Source: Oceanomicrobium pacificus
GTDB taxonomy: Bacteria; Pseudomonadota; Alphaproteobacteria; Rhodobacterales; Rhodobacteraceae
Length of the DNA stretch: 64,000 nt
NCBI RefSeq assembly: GCF_009833495.1
Contig: NZ_WUWG01000003.1
Coordinates: forward strand, 806,001-870,000
Reading direction: 5' to 3'
How positions within the stretch are numbered: position 1 is the first letter of the stretch; the number at the start of each line of letters is the position of its first letter. A program made the translations under genes and the position numbers. The notes beneath the pieces were generated by a model. The model saw only the letters and a program-made list of their open reading frames with translations, was not told the DNA's origin and did no database searches. This document shows, in pieces, positions 32,566 to 42,146 of the stretch.

Positions 32566-34044
32566 ATGGCAGACGGATCAGGCGGCCTCGACGCCGCCAC
32601 ACAGGCACAACCGCATAATATTGAGGCAGAACAGGCGCTTCTGGGCGCCCTGCTGGTCAATAATGACATTTACGACCGAGTCGCGGGAATCGTTCAGGCC
32701 GAACATTTCTACGAGCCGGTGCATGGACGCATCTTCGAGGTGGCGGCGCGGCGCATCCAGCGCAATGCACTGGCCTCGCCGGTCACGCTGAAAGCTTTTC
32801 TGGAGGATGATCCGGGCCTGCAGGAACTGGGCGGTCCGGCCTATCTGGCCCGGCTGGCCGGTGCCTCCATCTCGACGCTTGCCGCGCGCGACTATGCGCA
32901 GATGGTCTATGACCTCGCCATCCGCCGCGACCTGATCGGCATCGGCCACGAGATCGCCGACCAGGCCAGCCGCGTGGATGTGGAGAACGAGCCGGCGGAA
33001 CAGATCGTCGCGGCGGAACAGCGGCTCTACCAACTTGGCGAAAAAGGCAATGCAGACACGGGCTTCCAGTCGTTTCTGAAAGCTGTGACGGAAGCGGTCG
33101 AAGTGGCCAATGCCGCCTACCAGCGCGATGGCGGGCTGGCGGGCATCTCCACCGGACTGACAGATATGGACAAGAAGCTCGGCGGGCTGCACCCGTCGGA
33201 CCTTCTGATCCTCGCCGGGCGGCCCTCGATGGGCAAGACCTCGCTTGCGACCAACATCGCCTTCAACATCGCCAAAGCTTATGAAAAAGGCACGAAACCC
33301 GACGGGACGCCGGGCGCGGTCAATGGCGGCGTCGTCGGTTTTTACTCGCTGGAAATGTCTGCCGAGCAGCTGGCCGCGCGTATCCTGTCGGAAGCCGCGC
33401 GCGTGCCGTCGGAATCGATCCGCCGCGGCGACATGACGGAGGACGAGTTCCGCCGCTTCGTGCAGGCCGCCAAGGATCTTGAAAGCTGCCCGCTCTATAT
33501 CGACGACACGCCGGCGCTGCCGATCTCCACGCTCGCGGCACGGGCTCGCCGGCTGAAGCGCCAGCACGGGCTCGACGTCTTGATGGTGGACTATCTGCAG
33601 CTTGTCCGGCCGGCCTCGGCCAAGGACAGCCGCGTGAACGAAGTGTCCGAAATCACGCAAGGATTGAAGGCGATCGCCAAGGAACTCAACATCCCGGTGA
33701 TCGCGCTCTCCCAGCTCTCGCGCCAGGTCGAATCGCGCGAGGACAAGCGCCCCCAGCTTTCCGACCTCAGGGAATCAGGCAGCATCGAGCAGGATGCGGA
33801 TGTCGTGATGTTCGTGTTCCGCGAAGAATATTACAAGGAACGCGAGAAACCGGGCGACCACGACATCGAGGGCATGATGAAGTGGCAGGAGGAAATGAGC
33901 CAGCTCCACGGACGCGCCGAGGTGATCATCGGCAAGCAGCGACACGGGCCGATCGGCACGGTCGATCTGGCGTTCGAAGGGCAGTTCACCCGCTTCTCCA
34001 ATCTTGTGCGGGCCTATCAGCAGTCCAGCGGGGAGGGGTTCTGA
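32566..34044 (+). CDS. dnaB: Replicative DNA helicase
   Basis: The ring helicase of the replication fork. The 492-residue protein has the N-terminal DnaG-binding domain (HNIEAEQALLGALLVNNDIY, in part) and the RecA-like C-terminal domain with Walker A LAGRPSMGKTSLATN, FYSLEMSAEQLAARIL, and DVLMVDYLQLVRP. The arginine-finger region is LSQLSRQVESREDKRPQLSD (in part). Two short insertions relative to E. coli DnaB lie near residues 245-260. The ATG at 32566 has GGAG 8 bases upstream; a GTG at 32560 is possible. It is a single gene, followed by 250 bases without another gene. Confidence 0.98.
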   Translation: MADGSGGLDAATQAQPHNIEAEQALLGALLVNNDIYDRVAGIVQAEHFYEPVHGRIFEVAARRIQRNALASPVTLKAFLEDDPGLQELGGPAYLARLAGASISTLAARDYAQMVYDLAIRRDLIGIGHEIADQASRVDVENEPAEQIVAAEQRLYQLGEKGNADTGFQSFLKAVTEAVEVANAAYQRDGGLAGISTGLTDMDKKLGGLHPSDLLILAGRPSMGKTSLATNIAFNIAKAYEKGTKPDGTPGAVNGGVVGFYSLEMSAEQLAARILSEAARVPSESIRRGDMTEDEFRRFVQAAKDLESCPLYIDDTPALPISTLAARARRLKRQHGLDVLMVDYLQLVRPASAKDSRVNEVSEITQGLKAIAKELNIPVIALSQLSRQVESREDKRPQLSDLRESGSIEQDADVVMFVFREEYYKEREKPGDHDIEGMMKWQEEMSQLHGRAEVIIGKQRHGPIGTVDLAFEGQFTRFSNLVRAYQQSSGEGF

Positions 34045-34155
34045 TCAAGACCGCAGCATAGCGGCCGTCAGACCCCGATCCCGGCACACACTATATCTAC
34101 GTCTCACACACTGCCCCGCTCCGCGGTGGCGGTTTCCGATCCGCGCCATGGCGGC

Positions 34156-34184
34156 ACCCGCGCCTGTGCCTGCGGGTCGGTTTT
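34156..34184 (+). terminator. Weak terminator-like hairpin after dnaB
   Basis: ACCCGC (34156-34161) and GCGGGT (34172-34177) form a 6-bp stem with a 10-base loop, followed by CGGTTTT. It lies in the 250-base space between dnaB and the formate dehydrogenase operon; nothing else convincing was seen there. Confidence 0.35.
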
Positions 34185-34295
34185 GTGTCACAATGGTTCG
34201 GGCGGGGATTGCGCCCTGCCCGTATCCCCATGCTAGGCAATGTGAAAGCGGCGGCGGACAGGGCCGGATGCGCGAAAAGTCGGGAGTGATCTTGG

Positions 34296-35981
34296 ATGAA
34301 TAAGGCCGGTGTCTGGAAGTCGGGCCGCGGGCGCGGCCGGGCCCATCCCAAGGGGCGCCCGCTTGAGGATTCCGCTCTGACCGAGGTCCGCGCGCTGCTC
34401 GGCGACCGTCCGCGCCGCCGGGACTTGCTCATCGAACATCTGCACCTGATTCAGGACCGGTTCGGCCACCTGTCGGCCGCGCATTTGCGCGCGCTGGCCG
34501 AAGAGATGCGCCTCTCGCAAGCCGAAGTGCAGGAGGTGGCCTCCTTCTACGCCCATTTCGACATTGTCAAAGAGGGAGAGACCCCGCCCCCGCCGGTTAC
34601 CGTGCGGGTGTGTGACAGCCTTTCCTGCGCGCTTGCCGGATCGGCGGCGCTGCACGATGCGCTCGAAGCCGGCACGGACCCGTCCCAAATCAGGATTGCA
34701 CGCGCGCCCTGCATGGGCCGCTGTGCCGAAGCGCCGGCCGTCGAGGTTGGCCACCGACACGTCGCACCCGCCACGGCCGAACGAGTGCAAAAGGTCATCG
34801 CCGCCGGCGACCTGTCACCGCAGATGCCGGACTACGAGGATCTTGCCGCATACCGTGCGCGTGGCGGCTATGCACGGCTCGCCGCAATGCGTGCGGGCGA
34901 GTTGAAGGCCGATGATCTGGCCGCGGATGTGGAAGATGCGGGGCTCCGGGGCCTTGGCGGCGCTGGTTTTCCCGCCGCGCGGAAATGGCAGTTCGTGCGC
35001 GATGCGCAGGGCCCGCGCTATCTGGCCGTCAACGGCGATGAGGGCGAGCCCGGCACCTTCAAGGACCGCGTCATGCTGGAGGCAACGCCGCATGCATTCC
35101 TCGAAGGGACGTTGCTGGCCGCCGAGGCCATCGGCGCGGACCGCGTCTATATCTACATGCGCGACGAATATCCCGCGATCCTGAAACTGCTCGCCGCGGA
35201 AATCGCCGCGCTGGAACGCGCCGGGCTGGTGTCGCCGGGGTTCATCGACCTGCGGCGCGGCGCCGGCGCCTATATCTGCGGCGAGGAAAGCGCGATGATC
35301 GAGTCGATCGAGGGCAAGCGCGGCCTGCCGCGGCACCGGCCGCCCTATGTCGCGGAGAAGGGCATCTTCGACCGCCCGACCCTCGTCCACAATGTCGAGA
35401 CGCTCTACTGGATCGCGCGCATCGCGCAGGAGGGACCGGAGGTTCTGAACGCGTTTGGACGTAACGGGCGCACCGGATTGCGCGCCTTCTCGGTCAGCGG
35501 GCGGGTTGCGGACCCGGGCGTCAAGCTCGCCCCGGCCGGGATCACCATGGCGGAACTGCTCGACGAATATTGCGGCGGCATGGCCGAGGGCCACCGCTTC
35601 AAGGCCTACCAGCCGGGCGGACCGTCGGCGGGGCTCCTGCCCGCCACGATGGCAGATGTGCCGCTCGATTTCGACACATTGCAGCCCCATGGCACCTTCA
35701 TCGGGTCGGCGGCAATCGTCGTCCTGTCGGATCAGGACAGCGCCGCGGATGCCGCGCGCAACATGCTCGCCTTCTTCGAGAGTGAAAGCTGCGGCCAGTG
35801 CACGCCCTGCCGCGTCGGCTGCGCCAAGGCCGTTCAACTGATGGACGCGCCGGCATGGGACGCAGAAAAGCTGGAGGAACTGGCACAGGCCATGGCGGAT
35901 GCCTCGATCTGCGGGCTGGGACAGGCGGCGCCGAACCCGATCCGGCTGGCGCTGAAACATTTTCCGGAGGAAACGCGATGA
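34296..35981 (+). CDS. fdsB: NAD-linked formate dehydrogenase, fused gamma and beta subunits
   Basis: The electron-transfer and NAD+-reducing part of a soluble molybdenum formate dehydrogenase. The 561-residue protein is a fusion. Residues about 1-160 are NuoE-like with 2Fe-2S cysteines in VCDSLSCALAG and ARAPCMGRCAEAP. Residues about 175-561 are NuoF-like, with the FMN/NADH site in NGDEGEPGTFKDR and GAGAYICGEESAMIESIEG, and the 4Fe-4S motif SCGQCTPCRVG. In Ralstonia-type Fds enzymes these are separate proteins. GGGAG precedes the ATG. The next gene starts within the stop codon (ATGA). Confidence 0.94.
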   Translation: MNKAGVWKSGRGRGRAHPKGRPLEDSALTEVRALLGDRPRRRDLLIEHLHLIQDRFGHLSAAHLRALAEEMRLSQAEVQEVASFYAHFDIVKEGETPPPPVTVRVCDSLSCALAGSAALHDALEAGTDPSQIRIARAPCMGRCAEAPAVEVGHRHVAPATAERVQKVIAAGDLSPQMPDYEDLAAYRARGGYARLAAMRAGELKADDLAADVEDAGLRGLGGAGFPAARKWQFVRDAQGPRYLAVNGDEGEPGTFKDRVMLEATPHAFLEGTLLAAEAIGADRVYIYMRDEYPAILKLLAAEIAALERAGLVSPGFIDLRRGAGAYICGEESAMIESIEGKRGLPRHRPPYVAEKGIFDRPTLVHNVETLYWIARIAQEGPEVLNAFGRNGRTGLRAFSVSGRVADPGVKLAPAGITMAELLDEYCGGMAEGHRFKAYQPGGPSAGLLPATMADVPLDFDTLQPHGTFIGSAAIVVLSDQDSAADAARNMLAFFESESCGQCTPCRVGCAKAVQLMDAPAWDAEKLEELAQAMADASICGLGQAAPNPIRLALKHFPEETR

Positions 35982-36613
35982 CGGACGCTTTCGTGGCCGC
36001 GCTGGTCGGCGTGATCTTCGCGCAGTTGGCGCCCGGGCCGAACCTGCTCGCCGTGGCGGCAGCGGGGCTGGCCGACGGGCGGCGGGCCGCGCTCGGCGTC
36101 GTTTTCGGGGTGGCCACCGGCATTCTTGTCTGGGCGGCGCTTGCCGCCATCGGGCTTGGCGCGGTGATCGCCGCCCTGCCCGCAATGTTCACCGTGCTGA
36201 AACTCGTGGGCGGCGGCTACCTGCTCTGGCTCGGCGCGAAGGCGCTCTGGAGCCTGCGCAGCCCGACCGGCCCGGCGCTCAAGGGCGAGCGCCGCGGCCT
36301 GACGCTGGCGACCGGCTGGCGCCGGGGGATCATCGTGGTGCTGACGAACCCCAAGGCTGCCGTCATGTGGGCTGCGGTCGGCGCGTTCCTCTTCGGTGCG
36401 GGCCTGAACGCGGCGCAGGTCATGGCCTTCGGGCCGCTGGCCGCGCTGACGGCCATTGCCATCTATGGCGGCTACGGGCTTCTCTTTTCCAGCCGTTCGG
36501 TCGGGCGGGGCTATGCCCGCGCGGCCCGTATTTTCGACGCCGGTTTCGGGCTGGCCTTCACCCTGCTCGGCGGCTCGCTCGTCGTTGATGCCCTGCGCCG
36601 GAGCGTGCCATGA
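35978..36613 (+). CDS. LysE/RhtB-family exporter inside the formate dehydrogenase operon
   Basis: A 211-residue inner-membrane protein with about six spans and the LysE family N-terminal pattern FAQLAPGPNLLAVAAAGLAD (in part), followed by GGGYLLWLGAKAL and LTNPKAAVMWAAVGAF. Such proteins export amino acids or related small molecules; the substrate here is unknown. It overlaps the stop of the upstream formate dehydrogenase gene and the start of the downstream one by 4 bases each, so it is fully embedded in the operon. A mechanistic link with formate oxidation is not established. Confidence 0.9.
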   Translation: MTDAFVAALVGVIFAQLAPGPNLLAVAAAGLADGRRAALGVVFGVATGILVWAALAAIGLGAVIAALPAMFTVLKLVGGGYLLWLGAKALWSLRSPTGPALKGERRGLTLATGWRRGIIVVLTNPKAAVMWAAVGAFLFGAGLNAAQVMAFGPLAALTAIAIYGGYGLLFSSRSVGRGYARAARIFDAGFGLAFTLLGGSLVVDALRRSVP

Positions 36614-39372
36614 GCGACCGCATCACCGTCACGCTGGACGGGCGCGAAATCTCGACCACGCCCGGTACGACCATCTGGGACCTGGCCCACGGGCGCGGGC
36701 TGACGCTGCCGCATCTGTGCCACCGGCCCGAACCCGGCTACCGCGCGGACGGCAATTGCCGCGCCTGCATGGTGGAGATTGAGGGCGAGCGGACGCTTGC
36801 GGCCTCCTGTATCCGCGAAGTGGCGGACGGCATGGTCATCCGGACTGACAGCGACCGGGCCCGCGGCGCGCGGCGCACCGTATTGGAACTGCTCGCCGCC
36901 GACCAGCCCGCGCCGGAGGACGCGCATGATGCAGGCAGCCAGATCGACCGGATGATCGCGGAGACGGGCGCGCGCCGCGACGCCTATCCCCCCCGCCCCG
37001 CAGCGGAGGTGCCGCTGCTCGACGCCAGCCATGTCGCGATGCGGGTCAACCTTGATGCCTGCATCCATTGCAACCTGTGCGTTCGGGCCTGCCGCGAGGT
37101 GCAGGTCAATGACGTGATCGGCATGTCCCGCCGCGGGATGGACAGCCGCGTGACCTTCGATCTGGCTGATCCGATGGGCGCCTCCACCTGTGTGGCCTGC
37201 GGCGAATGCGTGCAGGCCTGCCCGACCGGCGCGCTGATGCCCGCAACCATCCTCGATGCGGACGAACGGGGCAGCCGACAGGACAAGGATCGCGAGGTCC
37301 GGTCGGTCTGCCCCTATTGCGGCGTCGGTTGCCAGCTGACCTTCAACATCCGCGACGAGAAGATCGCCTGGGTCGACGGCGCGCCGGGCCCCGCCAACGA
37401 AAACCGGCTCTGCGTGAAGGGCCGTTTCGGCTTCGACTATATCGGCCATCCGCACCGGCTGACGGCGCCGCTCGTGCGGCGCGACGATGCGCCGCCCAAG
37501 GGCCTGAATGTCGATCCGGCGGATCCGATGACCCATTTCCGCGAGGCCAGCTGGGACGAGGCGCTCGACCGCGCCGCAGGCGGGCTGGCAGGCTTGCGGG
37601 ACAGGCATGGCGGGCGCGCGGTCGCGGGTTTCGGGTCGGCCAAATGCTCGAACGAGGAAGCCTATCTGTTCCAGAAGCTGATCCGCTCGGGCTTCGGGCA
37701 CAACAATGTCGACCATTGCACGCGGCTCTGCCACGCCTCGTCCGTGGCCGCCCTGATGGAGAATGTCGGCTCCGGCGCAGTCACCGCCGGGTTCAACGAG
37801 ATCGAGAATGCCGATGTGGCCATCGTGATCGGCGCCAACCCGACCGAGAACCACCCTGTCGCCGCGACCTATTTCAAGCAATTCGCCAAGCGCGGCGGCA
37901 CGCTGATCGTCATGGACCCGCGCGGACAGGGGCTGCGCCGCCATGCCGAACACATGCTGCAATTCCGCCCCGGCAGCGACGTGGCGCTTCTGAACGCGAT
38001 CATGCATGTGATCGTGTCCGAGGGGCTCCACGACCGGCAGTATATTGACGCCTATACCGAGAATTTCGACGCGTTCCGCACCCATCTGGACGGGTTCCCG
38101 CCGGAGAAAATGGCGGATTTGTGCGGGATCGACGCTGAGGAAATCCGCGCGGTGGCGCGCGCCTTTGCCGGTGCGCGGGCGGGCATGATCTTCTGGGGGA
38201 TGGGCGTCAGCCAGCATGTGCATGGCACCGACAATTCGCGCTGCCTGATCTCGCTGGCGCTGCTCTGCGGCCATGTCGGGCGGCCGGGCACCGGGCTGCA
38301 CCCGCTGCGCGGCCAGAACAATGTGCAGGGCGCGTCCGATGCGGGGCTGATCCCGATGTTCCTGCCCGACTACCAGTCCGTGGAACAGGCCGAGTTGCGC
38401 GCGCCTTTCGACACGCTCTGGGGCGGCGCAAATGTCGCGCCCGAACGCGGCCTGACCGTGGTCGAGATCATGGATGCGATCCATGATGGCGATATTCGCG
38501 GCATGTATATTCTGGGCGAGAACCCGGCCATGTCGGACCCCGATGTCGACCATGCGCGCGCGGCGCTGGCGCGGCTCGACCATCTGGTCGTGCAGGACAT
38601 CTTCCTGACAGAGACTGCCAATTATGCCGATGTGATTCTGCCGGCTGCCGCCTGGCCGGAAAAGACGGGCACGGTCACCAACACCAACCGGCAGGTGCAG
38701 ATGGGCAGGCCGGCGGTCGCCCCGCCGGGTCAGGCCCGCCCAGACTGGGAAATCACGGCGGCGCTGGCCAAGCGGCTCGGGCTCGACTGGGCTTGCGACC
38801 ATCCGCGCGACGTGTTTGCCGAGATGAAGCAGGGCATGGCGTCGCTCGACAATATCACCTGGGACCGGCTGGAGGCCGAGGGCGTCGTCACCTACCCGAC
38901 CGAAGGGCCGGACGATCCCGGCCGCTCGATCGTGTTCGGCGACGGGTTCCCGCGCGCGGGCGGACGGGCACGTTTCACACCGGCCGAGGTCACGCCGCCG
39001 GCCGAGGTGCCGGATGCGCGCTTCCCGATGATCCTGATCACCGGACGGCAGCTGGAACATTGGCATACGGGGTCGATGACGCGGCGCACGGCGGTGCTCG
39101 ATGCGCTGGAACCGGAAGCAAATGCCGCGCTCCATCCGCGCACCCTGCGGCGGCTCGGCGTGGAAGCGGGCGGGCGGCTCCGGATCGAGACACGGCGCGG
39201 CGCGATCGAGATCATGGCCCGCGCCGACCGCGCGGTGGCCGAGGACACGGTCTTCGTGCCCTTCGCCTATGTCGAGGCTGCGGCCAACATCCTGACGAAC
39301 CCGGCGCTCGACCCGTTCGGCAAAATCCCGGAGTTCAAATATGCGGCCTGTGCGGTGACGCCAGCGGACTGA
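36610..39372 (+). CDS. fdhF: Formate dehydrogenase alpha subunit, molybdopterin-dependent
   Basis: The catalytic subunit, which oxidises formate to CO2. The 920-residue protein has an N-terminal 2Fe-2S ferredoxin-like domain (HLCHRPEPGYRADGNCRACM, in part), two 4Fe-4S motifs (CIHCNLCVRACREVQ and CVACGECVQACPTGA), another 4Fe-4S motif (CPYCGVGCQLTF), and the molybdopterin domains. The active-site position reads DHCTRLCHASSV, so the metal ligand is cysteine and not selenocysteine. The last third has QLEHWHTGSMTRR and NPALDPFGKIPEFKY. The start overlaps the LysE gene stop. It ends 3 bases before the convergent ureG. Confidence 0.96.
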   Translation: MSDRITVTLDGREISTTPGTTIWDLAHGRGLTLPHLCHRPEPGYRADGNCRACMVEIEGERTLAASCIREVADGMVIRTDSDRARGARRTVLELLAADQPAPEDAHDAGSQIDRMIAETGARRDAYPPRPAAEVPLLDASHVAMRVNLDACIHCNLCVRACREVQVNDVIGMSRRGMDSRVTFDLADPMGASTCVACGECVQACPTGALMPATILDADERGSRQDKDREVRSVCPYCGVGCQLTFNIRDEKIAWVDGAPGPANENRLCVKGRFGFDYIGHPHRLTAPLVRRDDAPPKGLNVDPADPMTHFREASWDEALDRAAGGLAGLRDRHGGRAVAGFGSAKCSNEEAYLFQKLIRSGFGHNNVDHCTRLCHASSVAALMENVGSGAVTAGFNEIENADVAIVIGANPTENHPVAATYFKQFAKRGGTLIVMDPRGQGLRRHAEHMLQFRPGSDVALLNAIMHVIVSEGLHDRQYIDAYTENFDAFRTHLDGFPPEKMADLCGIDAEEIRAVARAFAGARAGMIFWGMGVSQHVHGTDNSRCLISLALLCGHVGRPGTGLHPLRGQNNVQGASDAGLIPMFLPDYQSVEQAELRAPFDTLWGGANVAPERGLTVVEIMDAIHDGDIRGMYILGENPAMSDPDVDHARAALARLDHLVVQDIFLTETANYADVILPAAAWPEKTGTVTNTNRQVQMGRPAVAPPGQARPDWEITAALAKRLGLDWACDHPRDVFAEMKQGMASLDNITWDRLEAEGVVTYPTEGPDDPGRSIVFGDGFPRAGGRARFTPAEVTPPAEVPDARFPMILITGRQLEHWHTGSMTRRTAVLDALEPEANAALHPRTLRRLGVEAGGRLRIETRRGAIEIMARADRAVAEDTVFVPFAYVEAAANILTNPALDPFGKIPEFKYAACAVTPAD

Positions 39373-39375
39373 CGC

Positions 39376-40014
39376 TCATGCGTCGGCCGGTGCGGGGGCC
39401 AGTTGCAACCCGCCATGCCGGATAAGGAACTCGACCACCGGGGCCACGCCCTCGTCATGGCGCAGCGCACAGAAGGCGAAGGGCCGTGTTCCGCGCTGCG
39501 CGGCCGCATCGCGTTTCATCACGTCGAGCGACGCGCCCACATGGGGCGCCAGATCGGTCTTGTTGATGACAAGCAGGTCGGAGCGGGTGATCCCCGGACC
39601 GCCTTTGCGCGGGATTTCTTCCCCGGCGGCCACATCGATCACGTAGAGCGTGATGTCTGCCAGTTCGGGGCTGAACGTGGCCGACAGATTGTCGCCGCCG
39701 CTCTCGATCAGGACGAGGTCGAGATCGGGAAAGGACCGGTTCAGGTCCGCAACCGCCGCCAGATTGATCGATGCATCCTCTCGGATCGCCGTATGCGGGC
39801 AGCCGCCGGTTTCAACACCGCGGATCCGCTCCAGCGGCAGGGCCTGCACCCGCATCAGATGTTCGGCATCCTCCTGCGTGTAGATGTCATTGGTGATGAC
39901 GGCCATCGAGCAGCGGTCGCGCAGGGCGCGGCAGAGCTTTTCGGTCAGTGTCGTCTTGCCCGCGCCGACCGGGCCGCCGATGCCCACGCGCAGCGGGCCG
40001 TTCAGGGAAGTCAT
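39376..40014 (-). CDS. ureG: Urease accessory GTPase UreG
   Basis: A GTPase that delivers nickel to urease. The 212-residue protein has the P-loop [17 protein letters not shown], the metal-binding CPH in [27 protein letters not shown] and the G4 motif [12 protein letters not shown]. It lacks the long N-terminal histidine stretch of some relatives. It is the last gene of the minus-strand block ureD-ureE-ureF-ureG, and its ATG overlaps the ureF stop by 4 bases. The urease structural genes are not in the block. Confidence 0.97.
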   Translation of the reverse strand: MTSLNGPLRVGIGGPVGAGKTTLTEKLCRALRDRCSMAVITNDIYTQEDAEHLMRVQALPLERIRGVETGGCPHTAIREDASINLAAVADLNRSFPDLDLVLIESGGDNLSATFSPELADITLYVIDVAAGEEIPRKGGPGITRSDLLVINKTDLAPHVGASLDVMKRDAAAQRGTRPFAFCALRHDEGVAPVVEFLIRHGGLQLAPAPADA

Positions 40015-40667
40015 GTCCGGAAAATCCTTGTCGTCTGTGTTTCATGTCGCAGGGCGGCCAGATCGGCCATGATCGCATGGCCGCCCACATCCGCGAGTGT
40101 CAGGTGGCGGCTCTCCTCCACCAGTGCGTCAATCGGCGCGAAGCGGGCCGCGAGCAGCCGCTGCCCTTCGGTCTGGCCGAGCGGCATGAAGCGCACCGCC
40201 GCCGCGATGAGGGCCGAGATCACGCCATGCAGGTAGAGCCGGCAGGCCGCGTCGCGGTCGACCCCCATACGGGCCGCAGCCGCGCCGACGGCGACGGGAT
40301 AGGGCCAGTCGCCCAGTGCCTTGCCGAGCCTGTCCGGCCAGACTGCGCGCGACGTGGCGGCAAAGGCCGTGCCCTGCGCATCGGTTTCCAACAGCCGCTC
40401 GCGGCCCTGCGCGAAGGCCCGAACCTCCGCCGCCAAAGCGTCGCGCGCGGCAAAATCCGGTGCGGTATGGGCCAGCGTCAGGAAAATCGCATCCGCGCGC
40501 GGGCCGCCGGCCTCCAGAAGCCGGTCAAGCCACCCACCAAGGTCGTCAGCGGAGGTGATCTGTTCCTCCGATATGGCCGTCTCCAGCCCGTGGGAATAGG
40601 CAAAGGCCCCGACCGGATAGCTCGGCGACATCCACGCCGCCAGCAGATGTTCGGACTGCGCGCTCAA
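40011..40667 (-). CDS. ureF: Urease accessory protein UreF
   Basis: Forms the activation complex with UreD and UreG. The 218-residue, mostly helical protein begins with the family pattern [20 protein letters not shown] and contains GRERLLETD and a later [20 protein letters not shown] (in part). The start is a TTG at 40667 that overlaps the ureE stop (TTGA). The only close ATG would remove conserved N-terminal residues, so TTG is preferred; its use is inferred from homology and coupling. Confidence 0.92.
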   Translation of the reverse strand: MSAQSEHLLAAWMSPSYPVGAFAYSHGLETAISEEQITSADDLGGWLDRLLEAGGPRADAIFLTLAHTAPDFAARDALAAEVRAFAQGRERLLETDAQGTAFAATSRAVWPDRLGKALGDWPYPVAVGAAAARMGVDRDAACRLYLHGVISALIAAAVRFMPLGQTEGQRLLAARFAPIDALVEESRHLTLADVGGHAIMADLAALRHETQTTRIFRT

Positions 40668-41143
40668 TGGCTGTGCCCGTGGGTGCGACCGGTGCCGTAG
40701 GCACCGCCTTCGGGGTTGAAGGGTGCATCGAGCCGCGTCACCCGCGCGCCCAACTGTTCCAGCATCTCGGCGATCACATGGTCCCAGCGCAACAGGAGCG
40801 ACGTCTCATGGATTTCGCAGGGCAGATGGCGGTTTCCGACATGCCAGGCGCAGCGCACCAGATGCAGCCCGGCCTCGCATTCGGCGCGCATCAGCGGCTC
40901 GGCCTCTGCCGTGACCTGCATCCGCTGGCCGGTGTCGAGCACGAGCACATTGCCGTCCTGCAGCCACGTCACTTCGGGCTGGTCGAGAAGGCAGCGCAAG
41001 CCCCCCTCGCCCGTCAGCACCACGCGGCGGCGGGTCCGGTCGTCATAGGCCAACCGCACGATATCGTCGGGCGTGCCATGCCCGTGATCAAGGATCTCCA
41101 CCACACGGGGCAGTGTCGGTTCGGCGTCAGGTCGGTCGGTCAT
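40664..41143 (-). CDS. ureE: Urease accessory nickel chaperone UreE
   Basis: A dimeric nickel-binding protein that passes Ni to UreG. The 159-residue protein has the N-terminal UreE domain with VRLAYDDRTRRRVVLTG and the C-terminal domain with HLVRCAWHVGNRHLPCEIHE (in part), which contains the central metal-binding histidine region. The short tail ends RTHGHSH, a small His-rich site. The ATG at 41143 is preferred over one at 41149 because AAGGA is 6 bases upstream. It starts 9 bases after the ureD stop, where ureA would usually begin. Confidence 0.94.
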   Translation of the reverse strand: MTDRPDAEPTLPRVVEILDHGHGTPDDIVRLAYDDRTRRRVVLTGEGGLRCLLDQPEVTWLQDGNVLVLDTGQRMQVTAEAEPLMRAECEAGLHLVRCAWHVGNRHLPCEIHETSLLLRWDHVIAEMLEQLGARVTRLDAPFNPEGGAYGTGRTHGHSH

Positions 41144-41152
41144 CGTCATCCT

Positions 41153-42001
41153 TCACATATGCCAGACACGCGGCAGCGGATCGTCCCGCACATGGCCAAG
41201 CGCCGCCAGAAGCCCGCGCCGGAGCGCCTGTCCGTCGCGGGCGAGTATCCTCAGCAGGAGCTTGCCGTCCCAGCCGGACACGCCGCTGGTCAGGCCCTCC
41301 AGCCCGCTGATCGCCGCGCGCAGCCCGTCCGTCCGCGCTTCGGCATCCGGCGTAACCATCAGAACCGTGCCGAGCCCGAGATGGCCCGCCAGCGCGGCCG
41401 GATCGCGCAACGGATCAGACCCGCCGCGCGGCAGGCATAGGTCGAGCCGGTCACGATAGAGCGGTTCACCGTCGCGGCGGATGTGCCAGCGGTCGGACAG
41501 GGCAAGCTTCGCAATCGTCTCGCCCATTGCGGCGCGGCCGAACAGGAAACTTTCCGCCGCCAGAAACCGCGCATCGCCCGCAAGGGTAACGTCCAGTTGC
41601 CGGTCGAGCGCCGCGCCGTCAAAAAGGATCGTTTCCTGCGGCAGCCAGTCGAGCCGTGCGCCTGCCCCGACCGTCAGCCGGTTGCGGACCTGTGCCGCAC
41701 CGCCTGCGCTGCGGTAGATCCGCTCTGCCGTCTGGCTGGTGACCACGAGCGCACCGCCCGGATCGACCTCCGCCGACACATCGAGCCGGTCACCCCCGGT
41801 CAGGCCACCTGCCGTGTTGATGAGCACCGCCTGATCCGGCCCGCCATAGGTGCGGGGGCGCAGGATCTTGGCCGATCCGGCCTGATGCAGACGCCGCAGG
41901 CCCGTGGCCGCTTGCACAATCGCGGCACGCCCGCGCACCCGTTGCAGGGTGACAGGCGGTTGCGGCGTGCCGGGCCGGTCGATGGACAGCGTGTCAGTCA
42001 T
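41153..42001 (-). CDS. ureD: Urease accessory protein UreD
   Basis: Scaffold protein that binds apo-urease and recruits UreF and UreG. The 282-residue protein shows the family segments LINTAGGLTGGDRLDVSAEV (in part), TSQTAERIYRS, LPQETILFDGAALDRQLDV and AESFLFGRAAMGE. The ATG at 42001 is chosen because the preceding open stretch is unlike UreD. In most genomes ureD is followed by ureABC; here ureE follows directly after 9 bases. There is a 145-base space to the upstream dehydrogenase gene. Confidence 0.95.
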   Translation of the reverse strand: MTDTLSIDRPGTPQPPVTLQRVRGRAAIVQAATGLRRLHQAGSAKILRPRTYGGPDQAVLINTAGGLTGGDRLDVSAEVDPGGALVVTSQTAERIYRSAGGAAQVRNRLTVGAGARLDWLPQETILFDGAALDRQLDVTLAGDARFLAAESFLFGRAAMGETIAKLALSDRWHIRRDGEPLYRDRLDLCLPRGGSDPLRDPAALAGHLGLGTVLMVTPDAEARTDGLRAAISGLEGLTSGVSGWDGKLLLRILARDGQALRRGLLAALGHVRDDPLPRVWHM

Positions 42002-42146
42002 TGCAGGACGAGCGTAGCGGGCGGGACGCTCCGCTTCCAGAGCCGCCGGTCCGCTCGCATATGCGGAAGCAGCCGGTTGCACAGCCCGCACGCAGACCGG
42101 CCGGAACTGCCTCAAAAGGCGGCAGATCGAGACCGGGTTTGGCCGG

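Noticed and set aside
37720-37750. Possible selenocysteine codon in formate dehydrogenase
   Set aside because: The active-site position in DHCTRLCH is encoded by TGC (Cys); there is no in-frame TGA.
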